Counted from the stretch's first letter, positions 50,210-60,007 are shown. The stretch: DNA of 64,000 nucleotides from an uncultured Clostridia bacterium (GCA_947628135.1 CANQYT010000001.1:1-64000); one strand, 5' to 3'. The notes: generated from the letters alone by a model not told the origin. Numbers and translations are program-made.

Positions 50210-51636
50210 TGAAAAAAACAAAAAAAATAACCGACATTAAGTGGAAACAGACTATCGCGGGTTACGTCGCGATATTCGTGGTGTTTTCCGCGCTGATTTT
50301 GTTGGTAAATCTCCATCGGTTTACTTGGTTGAGAGCGGGCGTTCAACTTGCGACGCTGATGATTATGCTCGTGGCGTTGGCGTTGTACACCTACTTTTCC
50401 GACGTCGCGGTGATGGAAAGTCCGCGCAAAACGTGGGCGATGTTCACCACGATGCTCGTAGAATACGGACTTATACAACTTGCGCCCCTTTGGGATTACG
50501 TCATCAACCTTGTACCTTTTGCTCTTTGTTCACTGATACTTTCACTCATAGTCTCGGGTAAATGCGGATTTTTCGCCAACTTCATAGTGATTATGCTGTG
50601 CTTTATGCAGGACATAAATTGGCAGACGTCCGCAACCGTAGCGACGGAAAACTTTTTCTATCTGCTGTTCAGCGGCGTGATAGAGGCGGTGTTCGTATCT
50701 TTCGTGTTGGGCAAACATTACAGAAGGTCGCGCTATCTTGTAGTGGGGTTGGTGTTGGGCGTAATTTCCGTTTGCTGTTCCGCGATAAGTTACCTTATGT
50801 TCAGCGACGAGTGGTCGTGGACGGTGTTCGGCATAAAGGCGGCTTGCTCGTTTGCAAGCGGTATCATCGGCGTAATGCTTATGTTTGTGTTAGTGCCGCT
50901 GTTTGAAAAGATATTCAACGTAAGTTCCGTTTTCCGTTTCTCGGAGATAGCCACTTCCGACAGCGAATTGATGCGCAAACTTTTCGAGAAAGCCCCCGGT
51001 ACGTACAATCACAGCCTTACCGTTGCAACCTACGTTGAGGCGTGCGCCGCTGCGATAGGCGAAAGCGCGGTGATGGCGCGTGCGGCGGCGTACTATCACG
51101 ACATAGGCAAGATGAAGAACCCGAGTTATTTTGCGGAAAACCAATTCAGCGGTATAAACCCGCACGACAGTATGACGCCCGAAGCAAGCGTCAATATGAT
51201 AAAGTACCACACGCTCAACGGGCTTGCGATAGCCAAGGAATACGGACTTCCGAAAGAAGTGCAGTCGGCTATCGTGGAGCACCACGGCACGATGGTTATA
51301 AAGTATTTCTATCTCAAAGCGCAAAAGTACACCGACGGCACATTACCTTACGACGGCTACTGTTACGACGGACCTAAGCCCACCAACAAAATATCCGCAA
51401 TACTTATGATATGCGACGCGGCGGAAGCTGCGCTTCGCGCCAACGGCGACAAGAGCAACGTTGAGAAGATCGTAAACGACATAGTCGCGGAACGTATGGC
51501 GTTTGAGCAATTTTCCGACTGCGACATTTCTCTGAAAGAGTTGGACATTGTCAAGAGTACGATAATTTCCACTTTTGCGGGCATCAGACACAAGCGCGTG
51601 TCCTATCCCGACGTTCGTTTGACAGGAGACAAATGA
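50206..51636 (+). CDS. HD-domain phosphohydrolase, PgpH/YqfF-like, lacking the outer domain
   Basis: A 476-aa protein: N-terminal membrane part (about residues 12-250, seven to eight helices) and a C-terminal HDIG domain with KAPGTYNHSLTVA, YYHDIGKM and EHHG metal-binding motifs. The place between phoH and ybeY is that of PgpH/YqfF, which degrades cyclic di-AMP. PgpH has about 700 residues because of an outer 7TMR-HDED sensor; that domain is absent here, since the first helix is followed at once by the next. It may thus be unregulated from outside. The ATG overlaps the phoH stop. Confidence 0.88.
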   Translation: MMKKTKKITDIKWKQTIAGYVAIFVVFSALILLVNLHRFTWLRAGVQLATLMIMLVALALYTYFSDVAVMESPRKTWAMFTTMLVEYGLIQLAPLWDYVINLVPFALCSLILSLIVSGKCGFFANFIVIMLCFMQDINWQTSATVATENFFYLLFSGVIEAVFVSFVLGKHYRRSRYLVVGLVLGVISVCCSAISYLMFSDEWSWTVFGIKAACSFASGIIGVMLMFVLVPLFEKIFNVSSVFRFSEIATSDSELMRKLFEKAPGTYNHSLTVATYVEACAAAIGESAVMARAAAYYHDIGKMKNPSYFAENQFSGINPHDSMTPEASVNMIKYHTLNGLAIAKEYGLPKEVQSAIVEHHGTMVIKYFYLKAQKYTDGTLPYDGYCYDGPKPTNKISAILMICDAAEAALRANGDKSNVEKIVNDIVAERMAFEQFSDCDISLKELDIVKSTIISTFAGIRHKRVSYPDVRLTGDK

Positions 51637-52118
51637 CCATCTATTTCACCGACGTAGGTATCCACAAGCACAAGATAAAACGGGTTTTGGAGGGCGCTCT
51701 CAAATATCTCAAACAGCCCTCTCGTCGGATAGAGATGTCTCTTTCCGTAGTTGACCCGCAGGAAATTCGCAGGTTAAACAAGCAATTTCGCGGAGTGGAC
51801 GACGTAACGGACGTGCTGTCCTTTCCCACGCTCGATCTCGCCATGCGGCAAATCGACGGTTTTGATTTGCCTTCCGACGCAGTCAACGCCGTCACGGGCA
51901 AACTCAACATCGGCGACGTTATCATCTGTTTCGAACGCGCCAAGGAGCAGGCTGCAAAATACGGACACAGTCTCAAACGGGAACTTTGTTTTCTGTCGTT
52001 GCACGGCTTGTTGCATTTGTTGGGGTACGACCACGTATCGGAAAGCGATGAGCGTGAGATGTCGGAATTGCAGGAGCATATACTCACCTCGTTGGGCGTT
52101 GTGAGGAATGCGCGATGA
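51633..52118 (+). CDS. ybeY: Endoribonuclease YbeY
   Basis: A 161-aa zinc enzyme of 16S rRNA 3'-end maturation. The three zinc histidines are in HGLLHLLGYDH near the C terminus. The conserved N-terminal core NKQFRGVDDVTDVLSFP is intact, with GDVIICFERA following. It overlaps its neighbours by 4 bases on both sides (ATGA), so translation is coupled from phoH through era. Confidence 0.95.
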   Translation: MTIYFTDVGIHKHKIKRVLEGALKYLKQPSRRIEMSLSVVDPQEIRRLNKQFRGVDDVTDVLSFPTLDLAMRQIDGFDLPSDAVNAVTGKLNIGDVIICFERAKEQAAKYGHSLKRELCFLSLHGLLHLLGYDHVSESDEREMSELQEHILTSLGVVRNAR

Positions 52119-53005
52119 GAAAGACGGGTTTCATTGCGATAGTGGGGCTTGCAAACGCAGGCAAGTCCACTTTGCTCAATTCTTTCGTTCGGCAGAAAGT
52201 GTCCATCGTGTCCCCCAAGCCGCAGACTACGCGCGAGCAAATTTTGGGGGTGTGGACGGACGACGACAGCCAGATGGTATTTGTGGATACCCCCGGGTTT
52301 CTGCACAGTAAAAACGCGCTAAACGACTATATGCTGCGCAGTATCGACAGCGCCGTTTCAGACGTGGATTGTATCCTTGTCGTCATCGACGGACACGACG
52401 GTATAGACGGCGACGAACTTGCTCAGATAGACAAATACGGCAAACGCGGCGCGCCCGTGGTGGTTGCTGTCACCAAGACGGACATAACTCAACCCGCAAA
52501 TCTTGTGCCGGAACTTGCCAAACTCAATGGAATAGAGTGCGTTCGCGAAGTGTACTGTGTTTCCGCCAAGCGCAACAGAGGCGTTGAGGAACTCAAACAG
52601 GCGTTGAAAAAATATCTCACGGGCAACGAGATGTATTTCGAAGAGGACGATGTGACAAATCGTTCGCAGCGCTTTGCCGTCGGAGAGATAATTCGCGAAA
52701 AGGTACTTCTCGCCTGCGAAAAGGAAATTCCTCACGGCGTAGGCGTTGCTGTCAACGAGATGCGGTTTGAAAACGGCGTTTGGGATATAGACGCTACGGT
52801 GCTGGTGGAGAAAGCCTCTCACAAGCCGATATTGCTGGGCAAGCACGGCGCAATGATAAAGGGTATCGGCACTCACGCCCGTGAAAGCATAGAAAAGCTG
52901 CTGGAAGCGCGCGTGTTTCTTACGCTGTGGGTAAAAGTAAAAGAAGATTGGCGCAACAATCCTTCCGTACTCAACGAATTGGGGTACACAAATCGCGGCA
53001 AATAG
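52115..53005 (+). CDS. era: GTPase Era
   Basis: A 296-aa GTPase binding the 3' end of 16S rRNA. G1 is GLANAGKST (10-18), G3 DTPGFLHSKNALNDYM, and the C-terminal KH domain has GKHGAMIKGIGTHARESIEK. The G4 motif is TKTD instead of the usual NKxD; Asn is replaced by Thr, a change that could weaken guanine recognition but occurs in some GTPase families. It follows ybeY with a 4-base overlap. The dgkA and cdd genes usual in Bacillus before era are absent. Confidence 0.95.
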   Translation: MRKTGFIAIVGLANAGKSTLLNSFVRQKVSIVSPKPQTTREQILGVWTDDDSQMVFVDTPGFLHSKNALNDYMLRSIDSAVSDVDCILVVIDGHDGIDGDELAQIDKYGKRGAPVVVAVTKTDITQPANLVPELAKLNGIECVREVYCVSAKRNRGVEELKQALKKYLTGNEMYFEEDDVTNRSQRFAVGEIIREKVLLACEKEIPHGVGVAVNEMRFENGVWDIDATVLVEKASHKPILLGKHGAMIKGIGTHARESIEKLLEARVFLTLWVKVKEDWRNNPSVLNELGYTNRGK

Positions 53006-53056
53006 CCGTATATAGCGGCGCGCTTTTAGACAAACTTAATTACGGGAGGGTTTGTT

Positions 53057-53191
53057 ATGAAAGACGCCGTTTGGAAATTGTTTCGCGCAACGGGAAATCC
53101 CGTCTATTATCTTCTCTACAAGGAACTGACGGACGATGGACGTAACGACAAAGGGCATAGTCCTGAAAGCGACGGACTACAAGGAAAATGA
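53057..53191 (+). CDS. yqzL: YqzL-like small protein
   Basis: A 44-aa ORF with GGGAGGG 7 bases before ATG. Its start MKDAVWKLFRATGNPVYYLL then YKEL matches YqzL (MLxxTWKxFxxTGxxxxYLLxKE), which in Bacillus also lies between era and recO. The last ~15 residues run beyond the family's usual end because the frame continues 56 bases into recO. Function unknown; probably conserved for translation coupling or RNA metabolism. Confidence 0.82.
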   Translation: MKDAVWKLFRATGNPVYYLLYKELTDDGRNDKGHSPESDGLQGK

Positions 53192-53858
53192 CAAGTTGAT
53201 TTTGCTGTACTCGTTGGAGTACGGCAAAATTACCGTTCACGCCAGAGGTATCCGCAAGGGAAACGCCAAGTTGAAGTTTGCCGCGGATCAGTTTTGTTTC
53301 GGGCAGTACGACCTGTCCCGAACGGACGACCGTTTCACTCTCAAAACCTGCGATCAGTTGGAAAGTTTCTTTTCTCTGCGCGAGGATATAGTGGTTTACT
53401 ATGCCGCGTGCGCCGTTGCTGAAAGTTTGATGAACTACACGGAGGAGGGACAATCCGAACCGGATGTATTTGTGGAAACGCTCAAAGCGTTTTCCTCGCT
53501 TTCGGACGGTGTAGAGCCTCTTGCAGTAGTGTTGCGCTACTTGCTGTCTTTTTTGCAAATGCAAGGTCTGGGCTTGCGTTTTGACGTTTGTTCTTCTTGC
53601 GGCGGACCTGTCGCCAAGGCGTTTGTGGACCTTCAACGCGGCGGAGTGGTGTGCGACGGCTGCTGCACTGCGGAAAGCGTGGCGGTGTCCGCGCGAACTG
53701 CGGCGGTGTGTACGGTTGTGGCGTCTGTGCCCTTTGACAAACTGCGCAATCTCGATTTCTCCCGCGAATCGCTCAAAGACGCGCTTCAAATAGTGCATCG
53801 CTACGTCTCGCACAGTTTTTCACCGCTTAAAAGCCTCATCGAATTGTTTCGCTTGTAA
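53136..53858 (+). CDS. recO: DNA repair protein RecO
   Basis: A 240-aa recombination mediator loading RecA with RecR. N-terminal OB fold (TKGIVLKATDYKENDKLILLYSLEYGKITVHARGIRK core, residues 5-45), helical middle, and a zinc finger with CSSCGG and CDGCC in the C-terminal half. Length is normal. The start overlaps yqzL, with AAGGAACTGACGG upstream. It ends the yqfC-recO run and is followed by a terminator. Confidence 0.94.
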   Translation: MDVTTKGIVLKATDYKENDKLILLYSLEYGKITVHARGIRKGNAKLKFAADQFCFGQYDLSRTDDRFTLKTCDQLESFFSLREDIVVYYAACAVAESLMNYTEEGQSEPDVFVETLKAFSSLSDGVEPLAVVLRYLLSFLQMQGLGLRFDVCSSCGGPVAKAFVDLQRGGVVCDGCCTAESVAVSARTAAVCTVVASVPFDKLRNLDFSRESLKDALQIVHRYVSHSFSPLKSLIELFRL

Positions 53859-53880
53859 CACTGCGCAAACAACAGTTAAC

Positions 53881-53905
53881 GCAACGGGTGTCCGTTGCTT
53901 TTTTG
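53881..53905 (+). terminator. Terminator after recO
   Basis: GCAACGG (53881-53887) pairs with CCGTTGC (53892-53898), then TTTTTT. Confidence 0.9.
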
Positions 53906-54355
53906 TTTGCGGAAAAAACAACGATTGCCGTGTTATTCGGTGTGGTTTACCGTTGAACATCAAATAGTGAAATTAAAACGGAATTTTATAATTATGAATT
54001 GATTTTCGGAGTAAAAAACGTTACAACAAGTTATCAAAATATATCGCTCTCAAATTTGTGTACGAAATTATAGAGTTTTGGTTGAAAAAAAACGTCGATA
54101 GTCGGTATGTATACCAATAAATTATAAAAATAGATAGAGTAACTATTTTGCGAATATAAGCGTATGTTTCGTGAAGATAGGTGTATGTTGCAGTGATTAT
54201 GTATGGAACAAATGAAAAAATAGCTCGCTGACGCAGACAGCCGTCAAATCGCAGAAATGCAGTTTTGTGTAACTGCAACGGAGGCTTTTATACTCTTTTG
54301 TAAAGTAATGGGCTAATACCGAAAACTCTTTTTTGTTGCGCGGTTGTTATTTCGT
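53906..54355. other. AT-rich gene-free region
   Basis: Clearly more AT-rich than its neighbours (runs such as GGAATTTTATAATTATGAA). A minus-strand 85-codon ORF (54021-54278) is Tyr/Ile/Phe-rich with no ribosome site and looks spurious. I see no tRNA, repeat family or IS end. Confidence 0.5.
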
Positions 54356-54384
54356 TTGACGGTTTGTTTGATACGTGATATACT
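54356..54384 (+). promoter_or_regulatory. Promoter of the ABC exporter operon
   Basis: TTGACG (54356-54361), 17-bp spacer, TATACT (54379-54384), 22 bases before the ATG. Confidence 0.8.
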
Positions 54385-54406
54385 GAAATGCTAACAAGGT
54401 GTACAG

Positions 54407-56176
54407 ATGATCTTCGGCAAACATATCAACAAATACTATTGGAAATACGTATTGCTCATTTTGGCGGGGTTGATTGCGCTGGTCGCGGTAGACTACGCGC
54501 AGACGCTCATTCCGGAAATGTACCGTATGGTTATCGACGGAGTGGACAAGGGCGAAGTGGCGGTGGACGGAAGTCTGCTTGTTTTCGATATGCAGTTTGT
54601 TTGGGAGCGGATCTGCGTACCGATGTTTTTCATCATTATTTTTATCGTTTTCGGAAGATTTCTTTGGCGTATTTGTTTGTTCGGTTCGGGCATACGCGTA
54701 GAGCGCGATCTGCGCAAGGAAATGTTTGCGCACTGCGAATTGCTTTCCGCCGAATTTTACTCGCGGGAGAAAGTGGGCAATTTGATGTCGCTGTTTACCA
54801 ACGACCTCGAAACGGTGCAAGATTGTTTCGGCAGCGGCATAATGATGACCTTCGACGCGCTGTTTTTGGGCGGGTTGAGTCTGTACAAAATGTTTTGTAT
54901 GGATTGGGTGATGACGCTCTTTTCTCTGATACCGATGGCTTTGATGGTGGCGGTCAGTTTTGTCGTAGGCAAGTATATGACGCTCAAATGGGAGGCGCGT
55001 CAGCAAGCGTTTTCCGATTTGTCCGATTTTGCGCAGGAAAGTTTTTCGGGTATCGCCGTGATAAAAGCCTTCGTAAAGGAATTTAAGGAACTGTTGGCTT
55101 TTCGCCGCCTCAACAAGCGCAACGAAGACGCCAACGTTGTATACACGCGTATCAGCACGTTGCTCAACGTGTTTGTAACTTTGTTTGTCGAATCGGTCAT
55201 TTGCATAATTTTGGGATACGGGTCGTATCTGGTGTACGTCGGGACGTTTACGGGCGGGCAGTTGATGGAATTTATCGGCTACTTCAATTCGATAATCTGG
55301 CCCGTAATGGCGATAACGGAACTGATAGAAATGCATTCGCGCGGCAAGGCTTCGCTCAAACGCGTTTCCGATCTGCTCGATTCCGAGTCGGACGTGACCG
55401 ACCGCGACAGCGCCGAAGTTTTGCAAAAGTTGGATGGTGCAATAGAGTTCCGCCACGTAACTTTCCGCTATCCGGGGGCGGACTACGACGCGCTCAGCGA
55501 CGTCAGTTTCGTAATAGACAGCGGCGAAAACGTGGGAATAATCGGCAAAACGGGGTCGGGAAAAACTACCGTCGCCGATCTTATACTGCGTTGCTACAAC
55601 GTAGAGGACGGAACTTTGTTTGTGGACGGCAAGGATGTAAACGACGTGACTATCAAGAGTTTGAGAAATTTCTGCGCTTACGTGCCGCAGGATAATTTCC
55701 TGTTCTCCGATACCATTGCAAACAACATTTCGTTCGCGGTGGACGAGGCAACCGAAGAGGACGTGGAAAACGCCGCGAAACTGTCCGATATTGACGGAAA
55801 TATCAGCAATTTTGCCCATCGCTATCAAACGATGATGGGAGAACGCGGCGTAACCGTTTCGGGCGGACAAAAACAGCGTATTTCCATTGCGCGCGCCTTG
55901 ATGAAAGACGCGTCGGTGCTTATTTTGGACGACTCGGTTTCGGCGGTGGACACCGATACCGAAAAGAACATTCTTAACAACCTGCGCACTGCGCGCAAAG
56001 GCAAAACGACCGTTATCATTGCTCACCGCATATCCACGGTGCGCGGTCTGGACAAAATTGTGCTGTTGGACAACGGCAAGGTGGTGGACGTGGGCAGTCA
56101 CGACGAACTGATGAGCAGATGCCCCGACTACCGCAATATGGTGGCGCTGCAAGCGTTGGAAGAGGAGGGACTTTGA
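54407..56176 (+). CDS. ABC exporter, half 1 (degenerate catalytic site)
   Basis: A 589-aa membrane-plus-ATPase subunit: six helices in residues 1-310, ATPase domain from about 345. Walker A is GKTGSGKTT, the signature VSGGQKQR is intact, but Walker B ends LILDDSVSAVD, so D509 replaces the catalytic Glu. With the next gene's intact Glu this gives the one-active-site heterodimer known from BmrCD and TM287/288. Substrates are probably drugs, lipids or peptides. ATG has AAGGTG 6 bases upstream. The partner gene starts one base after the stop. Confidence 0.93.
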   Translation: MIFGKHINKYYWKYVLLILAGLIALVAVDYAQTLIPEMYRMVIDGVDKGEVAVDGSLLVFDMQFVWERICVPMFFIIIFIVFGRFLWRICLFGSGIRVERDLRKEMFAHCELLSAEFYSREKVGNLMSLFTNDLETVQDCFGSGIMMTFDALFLGGLSLYKMFCMDWVMTLFSLIPMALMVAVSFVVGKYMTLKWEARQQAFSDLSDFAQESFSGIAVIKAFVKEFKELLAFRRLNKRNEDANVVYTRISTLLNVFVTLFVESVICIILGYGSYLVYVGTFTGGQLMEFIGYFNSIIWPVMAITELIEMHSRGKASLKRVSDLLDSESDVTDRDSAEVLQKLDGAIEFRHVTFRYPGADYDALSDVSFVIDSGENVGIIGKTGSGKTTVADLILRCYNVEDGTLFVDGKDVNDVTIKSLRNFCAYVPQDNFLFSDTIANNISFAVDEATEEDVENAAKLSDIDGNISNFAHRYQTMMGERGVTVSGGQKQRISIARALMKDASVLILDDSVSAVDTDTEKNILNNLRTARKGKTTVIIAHRISTVRGLDKIVLLDNGKVVDVGSHDELMSRCPDYRNMVALQALEEEGL

Positions 56177-56177
56177 T

Positions 56178-58070
56178 ATGACGGACTATTTGCCTCTTCT
56201 GATCGTCGGCGCGATAATAGGCGTTTTCAGCGCGGTGTTGATCGTCGCTTACATACTCGTCAAAGACAAAAAGGAATCTATGGGTTTCGAACGCAATATG
56301 AAGGACGGCGAAATAATGAAGCGTCTGCTCAAATACGCCAAACCCTATTGGTTCAATTTCGTCATCGTAGGCTTGGTGATGTTGCTTTCCGTTTCGTACA
56401 ACATCGTTTCGCCGATACTCATTTCCGACATCGAAGGCATAGTGCAGGCGGAAGGCGGATTTGCGTACAGCGAGGTGCTGTGGCGTGTTGTAGTGTATGC
56501 CGCGATACTTATCGGTTCGCTTGTGGGAACTTACGTACAGGCTATCGTGTTGCAAAAGACGGGACAGAAAATCATTTCGCGTTTGCGCGAGGACGCTTTT
56601 ACGCATATAGAAAGTTTGTCTCACGCGCAACTGTCGCATATTCCCGTCGGTAAATTGGTAACGCGCGTTACAAACGACACCAATGCGATTTCTATGATGT
56701 TTACGGGTATGCTGGTCAACCTCGTAAAAAATATATTCGTCATTTTGGGCGTTTTGGCTGCGATGCTGTTTATCAACTATATGCTGACGTTGATGGTGCT
56801 GTGCTTCGTGCCCTTTATCGTGTTGTTTACGGTGATCTTCCGCAAGTTCTCGCGTAGGGCGTACAGGCAGGTCAAAAACGGCACTACGGACATAAACACA
56901 TATTTGTCCGAGCACCTTTCGGGAATGAAGATAATTCAGGTTTTCAATCGCGAAGAACGCAAAATGCGTGAATTCAACGAAAAGAACGAAAAACTCTATC
57001 GCGCTCAACGCGGACAGATCTTCGTGTTCGGTATTTTCCGTCCCGTGGTGTATATGCTGTACATTTCCTCCGTGCTTTGTTTGTTCTTCCTCGGCGCAAA
57101 GGGCGCTTTGGCAAATACGGAAATTCTGGGACAAATAGTTGACGGCGCAACAATAGTGGCGTTCTATATGTTTGTGTCGCGGTTTTTCAACCCCATTCAA
57201 AATCTTGCGGAACAATTTCACCGTTTGCAGTCGGCTTTCGCTTCGGCGGAGAAGATATTTACCATTATGGACATTGCGCCCGACGTGGTGGACGAAGAGG
57301 ACGCGATAGAGTTGGATGAAATTCGCGGAGAAATCGAATTCAAAGACGTGTGGTTTGCCTACAACGAGGGAGAGTGGGTGCTGAAAGGCGTCAGTTTCCA
57401 CGTAAACGCAAAAGATACCGTCGCTTTCGTCGGCGCAACGGGCAGCGGAAAAACTACTATATTGTCCCTTCTTTGCCGCAACTACGACGTAATCAAGGGG
57501 GAAATTTTGTTGGACGGCATAAATATCCGCCGCATAAAAATCGCGTCTTTGCGCAAACATTTCGGACAGATGTTGCAGGACGTATTTCTGTTTGCGGGAA
57601 CGGTGCGCAGCAACATAGTGCTGAGAGACGATTTCGACGACGAACAGGTCATCGAGGCGTGCAAGTACGTAAACGCAGACAAATTCATCGACAAATTGGC
57701 AAACGGTTTGGACGAGGAAGTGCGCGAACGCGGAAACAACTTCTCCGCGGGACAGCGACAATTGCTGTCCTTTGCCCGCACGATAATACATCGCCCGGAA
57801 GTGATGATACTTGACGAGGCGACGGCAAACATCGACACGGAAACGGAAGTTCTTATACAGGACAGTCTCAACAAAATGATGAACATCGGCACGATGTTGA
57901 TAGTGGCGCACCGTCTATCTACCATTCAGCACTCCGACAACATAATAGTTCTTGCAGACGGGCAAATAGTGGAACAGGGCAATCACAAAGAATTGCTCAA
58001 AAAGAAAGGGCGTTACTACGATCTGTATACGTTGCAGTACAACAAAGAACAACTGAAAAAACGCTCGTAA
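56178..58070 (+). CDS. ABC exporter, half 2 (catalytic)
   Basis: A 630-aa partner. An extra N-terminal helix (residues 5-28) precedes six exporter helices (about 50-330). ATPase domain: Walker A GATGSGKTT, signature FSAGQRQLL (variant of LSGGQ), Walker B VMILDEATANID with the catalytic Glu, and the H-loop VAHRLST. The degenerate signature here complements the degenerate Walker B in half 1. It ends with a strong terminator shared with the convergent cad operon. Confidence 0.94.
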   Translation: MTDYLPLLIVGAIIGVFSAVLIVAYILVKDKKESMGFERNMKDGEIMKRLLKYAKPYWFNFVIVGLVMLLSVSYNIVSPILISDIEGIVQAEGGFAYSEVLWRVVVYAAILIGSLVGTYVQAIVLQKTGQKIISRLREDAFTHIESLSHAQLSHIPVGKLVTRVTNDTNAISMMFTGMLVNLVKNIFVILGVLAAMLFINYMLTLMVLCFVPFIVLFTVIFRKFSRRAYRQVKNGTTDINTYLSEHLSGMKIIQVFNREERKMREFNEKNEKLYRAQRGQIFVFGIFRPVVYMLYISSVLCLFFLGAKGALANTEILGQIVDGATIVAFYMFVSRFFNPIQNLAEQFHRLQSAFASAEKIFTIMDIAPDVVDEEDAIELDEIRGEIEFKDVWFAYNEGEWVLKGVSFHVNAKDTVAFVGATGSGKTTILSLLCRNYDVIKGEILLDGINIRRIKIASLRKHFGQMLQDVFLFAGTVRSNIVLRDDFDDEQVIEACKYVNADKFIDKLANGLDEEVRERGNNFSAGQRQLLSFARTIIHRPEVMILDEATANIDTETEVLIQDSLNKMMNIGTMLIVAHRLSTIQHSDNIIVLADGQIVEQGNHKELLKKKGRYYDLYTLQYNKEQLKKRS

Positions 58071-58083
58071 AATACTTCGCTAC

Positions 58084-58126
58084 TAAAAAACGGTCCTTGC
58101 CTTTGAGCAAAGACCGTTTTTTTTTG
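58084..58126. terminator. Bidirectional terminator between ABC and cad operons
   Basis: ACGGTC with inner CTTGC pairs with GCAA and GACCGT; TTTTTTTTT on the plus side and a T run on the minus side. Confidence 0.85.
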
Positions 58127-58131
58127 TTGCG

Positions 58132-60006
58132 TTACGCTTTGATGCGCTTTTTTACCAACATAGCGCGCATAGAGTTTAGTATCGCAAGCACGCACACGCC
58201 GACGTCCGCAAGTATCGCTACTATCATTCCCAGCCCGAATAGGAGTTTGTCCAAAATTCCGAACAATGTGAGTATCAGCACGGCAAACTTGATGACAAGG
58301 GAAATTACGATGTTTTCACGTACGATACGCAAAGTTTTTTTGGCGATTTTTTTCGCGGTGGAAACGGCTGTCGGGTCGTCCTGCATAAGTACTACGTCGG
58401 CGGTTTCAATAGCAGCGTCGCTGCCCATAGCGCCCATCGCAATTCCGACGTCTGCGGCAGCAAGTACGGGGGAGTCGTTTATGCCGTCTCCGACGTAGGC
58501 AATTTTGTTTTTGTCCGATTTTAGTTTGACCAATTCGGAAACTTTGTCCTGCGGGAGCAGTTCCGCGCGGCATTCGTCGATACCGAGCAAGTCGGAAACG
58601 TATTGCGCCGTTTCTGCTTTGTCGCCCGAAAGCATAACGGTGGAAACGCCCTCTTTATGCAGCAGTTCGATTGCCTCTTTTGCCTCAGGCTTGATTTCGT
58701 CGGCTATCACGACGTATCCTTCGAAATTGCCGTCCTTTGCCACGTAAACCACAGTGCCGTGATGCACTTCGGGACATTGCACGCCGTTGTCACGCATCAA
58801 TTGCGCATTTCCGCACAAAACTGTGAAGTTTTTTGTTTCGGCTACCATTCCTTTACCAGCAATTTCCGTAACGGTCGCTTCGCAGGTCGCTTTTGCCTCG
58901 CGGCAAACGGAAACGGCGATGGGGTGATTGCTGTACTGCTCGGCGATGGCGGCAAGTTCGAGTATTTGCTGCCGTTTGTTTTGAGGGACTACTTCCGTCA
59001 CGGCGAAGTTGCCTTTTGTGAGCGTGCCCGTCTTGTCAAATGCGACGGTTTTCACCTTTGCGAGCAGTTCGAGATAGTTACCGCCTTTTACAAGTATGCC
59101 GCGTTTGCTTGAAGCGGCAATTCCGCCGAAGAAGCCAAGCGGTACGGAAATTACCAACGCGCAGGGGCAGGAAACGAACAGAAACATCATCGCGCGTTTA
59201 AGCCAGATACTCCAAGTCGCCCAATCGGCGGCTCTGCCCGTCACAAGAGGGGGCAGCACACCGACAAGCAGTGCAAGCGCGACGACTGCGGGCGTGTAAT
59301 ACTTGCTGAATTTTGTGATGAAGTTTTCCGCGGGCGCTTTCTTCGAAGAGGCGTTTTCCACAAGTTCGAGTATTTTCGCAACGGTGCTGTCGTCGTAAGT
59401 CCCCGTGGCTGTAACGTACAGTACGCCGTCGAGGTCTATGCAACCGGATATTACGCTTTGCTGCGTTTGCACGCGGCGGGGCAGACTTTCTCCCGTGATT
59501 GCGGAAGTGTCGACGTTGCATTCTCCTTTGGAAACCACTCCGTCAAGGGGAATTTTTTCGCCCGCCTTTACGACGAACGTCTCGCCGACGGCAATTTCCG
59601 ACGGGTGTACGACGACTTCTTCTCCGTTGCGCAAAACGACGGCTTCTTCCGGACGAATGTCCATAAGCGCGGCTATGTCGCGGCGGCTTTTACCGACGGC
59701 GTAACGCTGAAACAGTTCGCCCGTCTGGTAGAGTATCATCACTGCGGCGGCGTCGGCGTATTCTCCTATTACAAACGCGCCGACGGTGGCTAAGGTCATC
59801 AGAAAGTTTTCGTCGAACACCTTGCCGTGTATCAGATTGGTTGCGGCTTTCCACAGTACGTCGTAGCCCGCAACAAGATACGCCGCGGCAAACAGACTTA
59901 GCGCTATCCATTTGTTCAGAGAAATAGTGTATTCGAGAACAACGGTTACTATCGTGACGCCCAGCGCCACGCATATACGTATCAATGCTTTTTTGTTGCG
60001 CGACAT
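58132..60006 (-). CDS. cadA: Zn/Cd/Pb-exporting P1B ATPase without its own HMA domain
   Basis: A 624-aa heavy-metal pump. Motifs: SAITGESLP in the actuator, CPC in FVSCPCALVISVPLG, DKTGTLTKG at the phosphorylation site, SNHPIA in the nucleotide domain, and GDGINDSPVLAAADVG. The SCPCALVISVP membrane motif is that of the Zn/Cd/Pb group (CadA/ZntA). The usual N-terminal HMA domain is missing and is encoded by the preceding separate 72-aa gene. It is the last gene of the cadC-hma-cadA operon; only one base separates it from the HMA gene. Confidence 0.94.
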   Translation of the reverse strand: MSRNKKALIRICVALGVTIVTVVLEYTISLNKWIALSLFAAAYLVAGYDVLWKAATNLIHGKVFDENFLMTLATVGAFVIGEYADAAAVMILYQTGELFQRYAVGKSRRDIAALMDIRPEEAVVLRNGEEVVVHPSEIAVGETFVVKAGEKIPLDGVVSKGECNVDTSAITGESLPRRVQTQQSVISGCIDLDGVLYVTATGTYDDSTVAKILELVENASSKKAPAENFITKFSKYYTPAVVALALLVGVLPPLVTGRAADWATWSIWLKRAMMFLFVSCPCALVISVPLGFFGGIAASSKRGILVKGGNYLELLAKVKTVAFDKTGTLTKGNFAVTEVVPQNKRQQILELAAIAEQYSNHPIAVSVCREAKATCEATVTEIAGKGMVAETKNFTVLCGNAQLMRDNGVQCPEVHHGTVVYVAKDGNFEGYVVIADEIKPEAKEAIELLHKEGVSTVMLSGDKAETAQYVSDLLGIDECRAELLPQDKVSELVKLKSDKNKIAYVGDGINDSPVLAAADVGIAMGAMGSDAAIETADVVLMQDDPTAVSTAKKIAKKTLRIVRENIVISLVIKFAVLILTLFGILDKLLFGLGMIVAILADVGVCVLAILNSMRAMLVKKRIKA

Positions 60007-60007
60007 A

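Noticed and set aside
53057..53191. YqzL-like ORF dismissed as chance overlap with recO
   Set aside because: This doubt was dropped: the strong ribosome site, the matching first 24 residues and the conserved era-yqzL-recO order support a real gene.
54021..54278. Minus-strand 85-codon ORF in the AT-rich gap
   Set aside because: Low-complexity composition, no ribosome site, no domain.
54347..57911. Long minus-strand ORFs opposite the ABC exporter genes
   Set aside because: Antisense shadows; the plus-strand genes carry complete motifs and signals.
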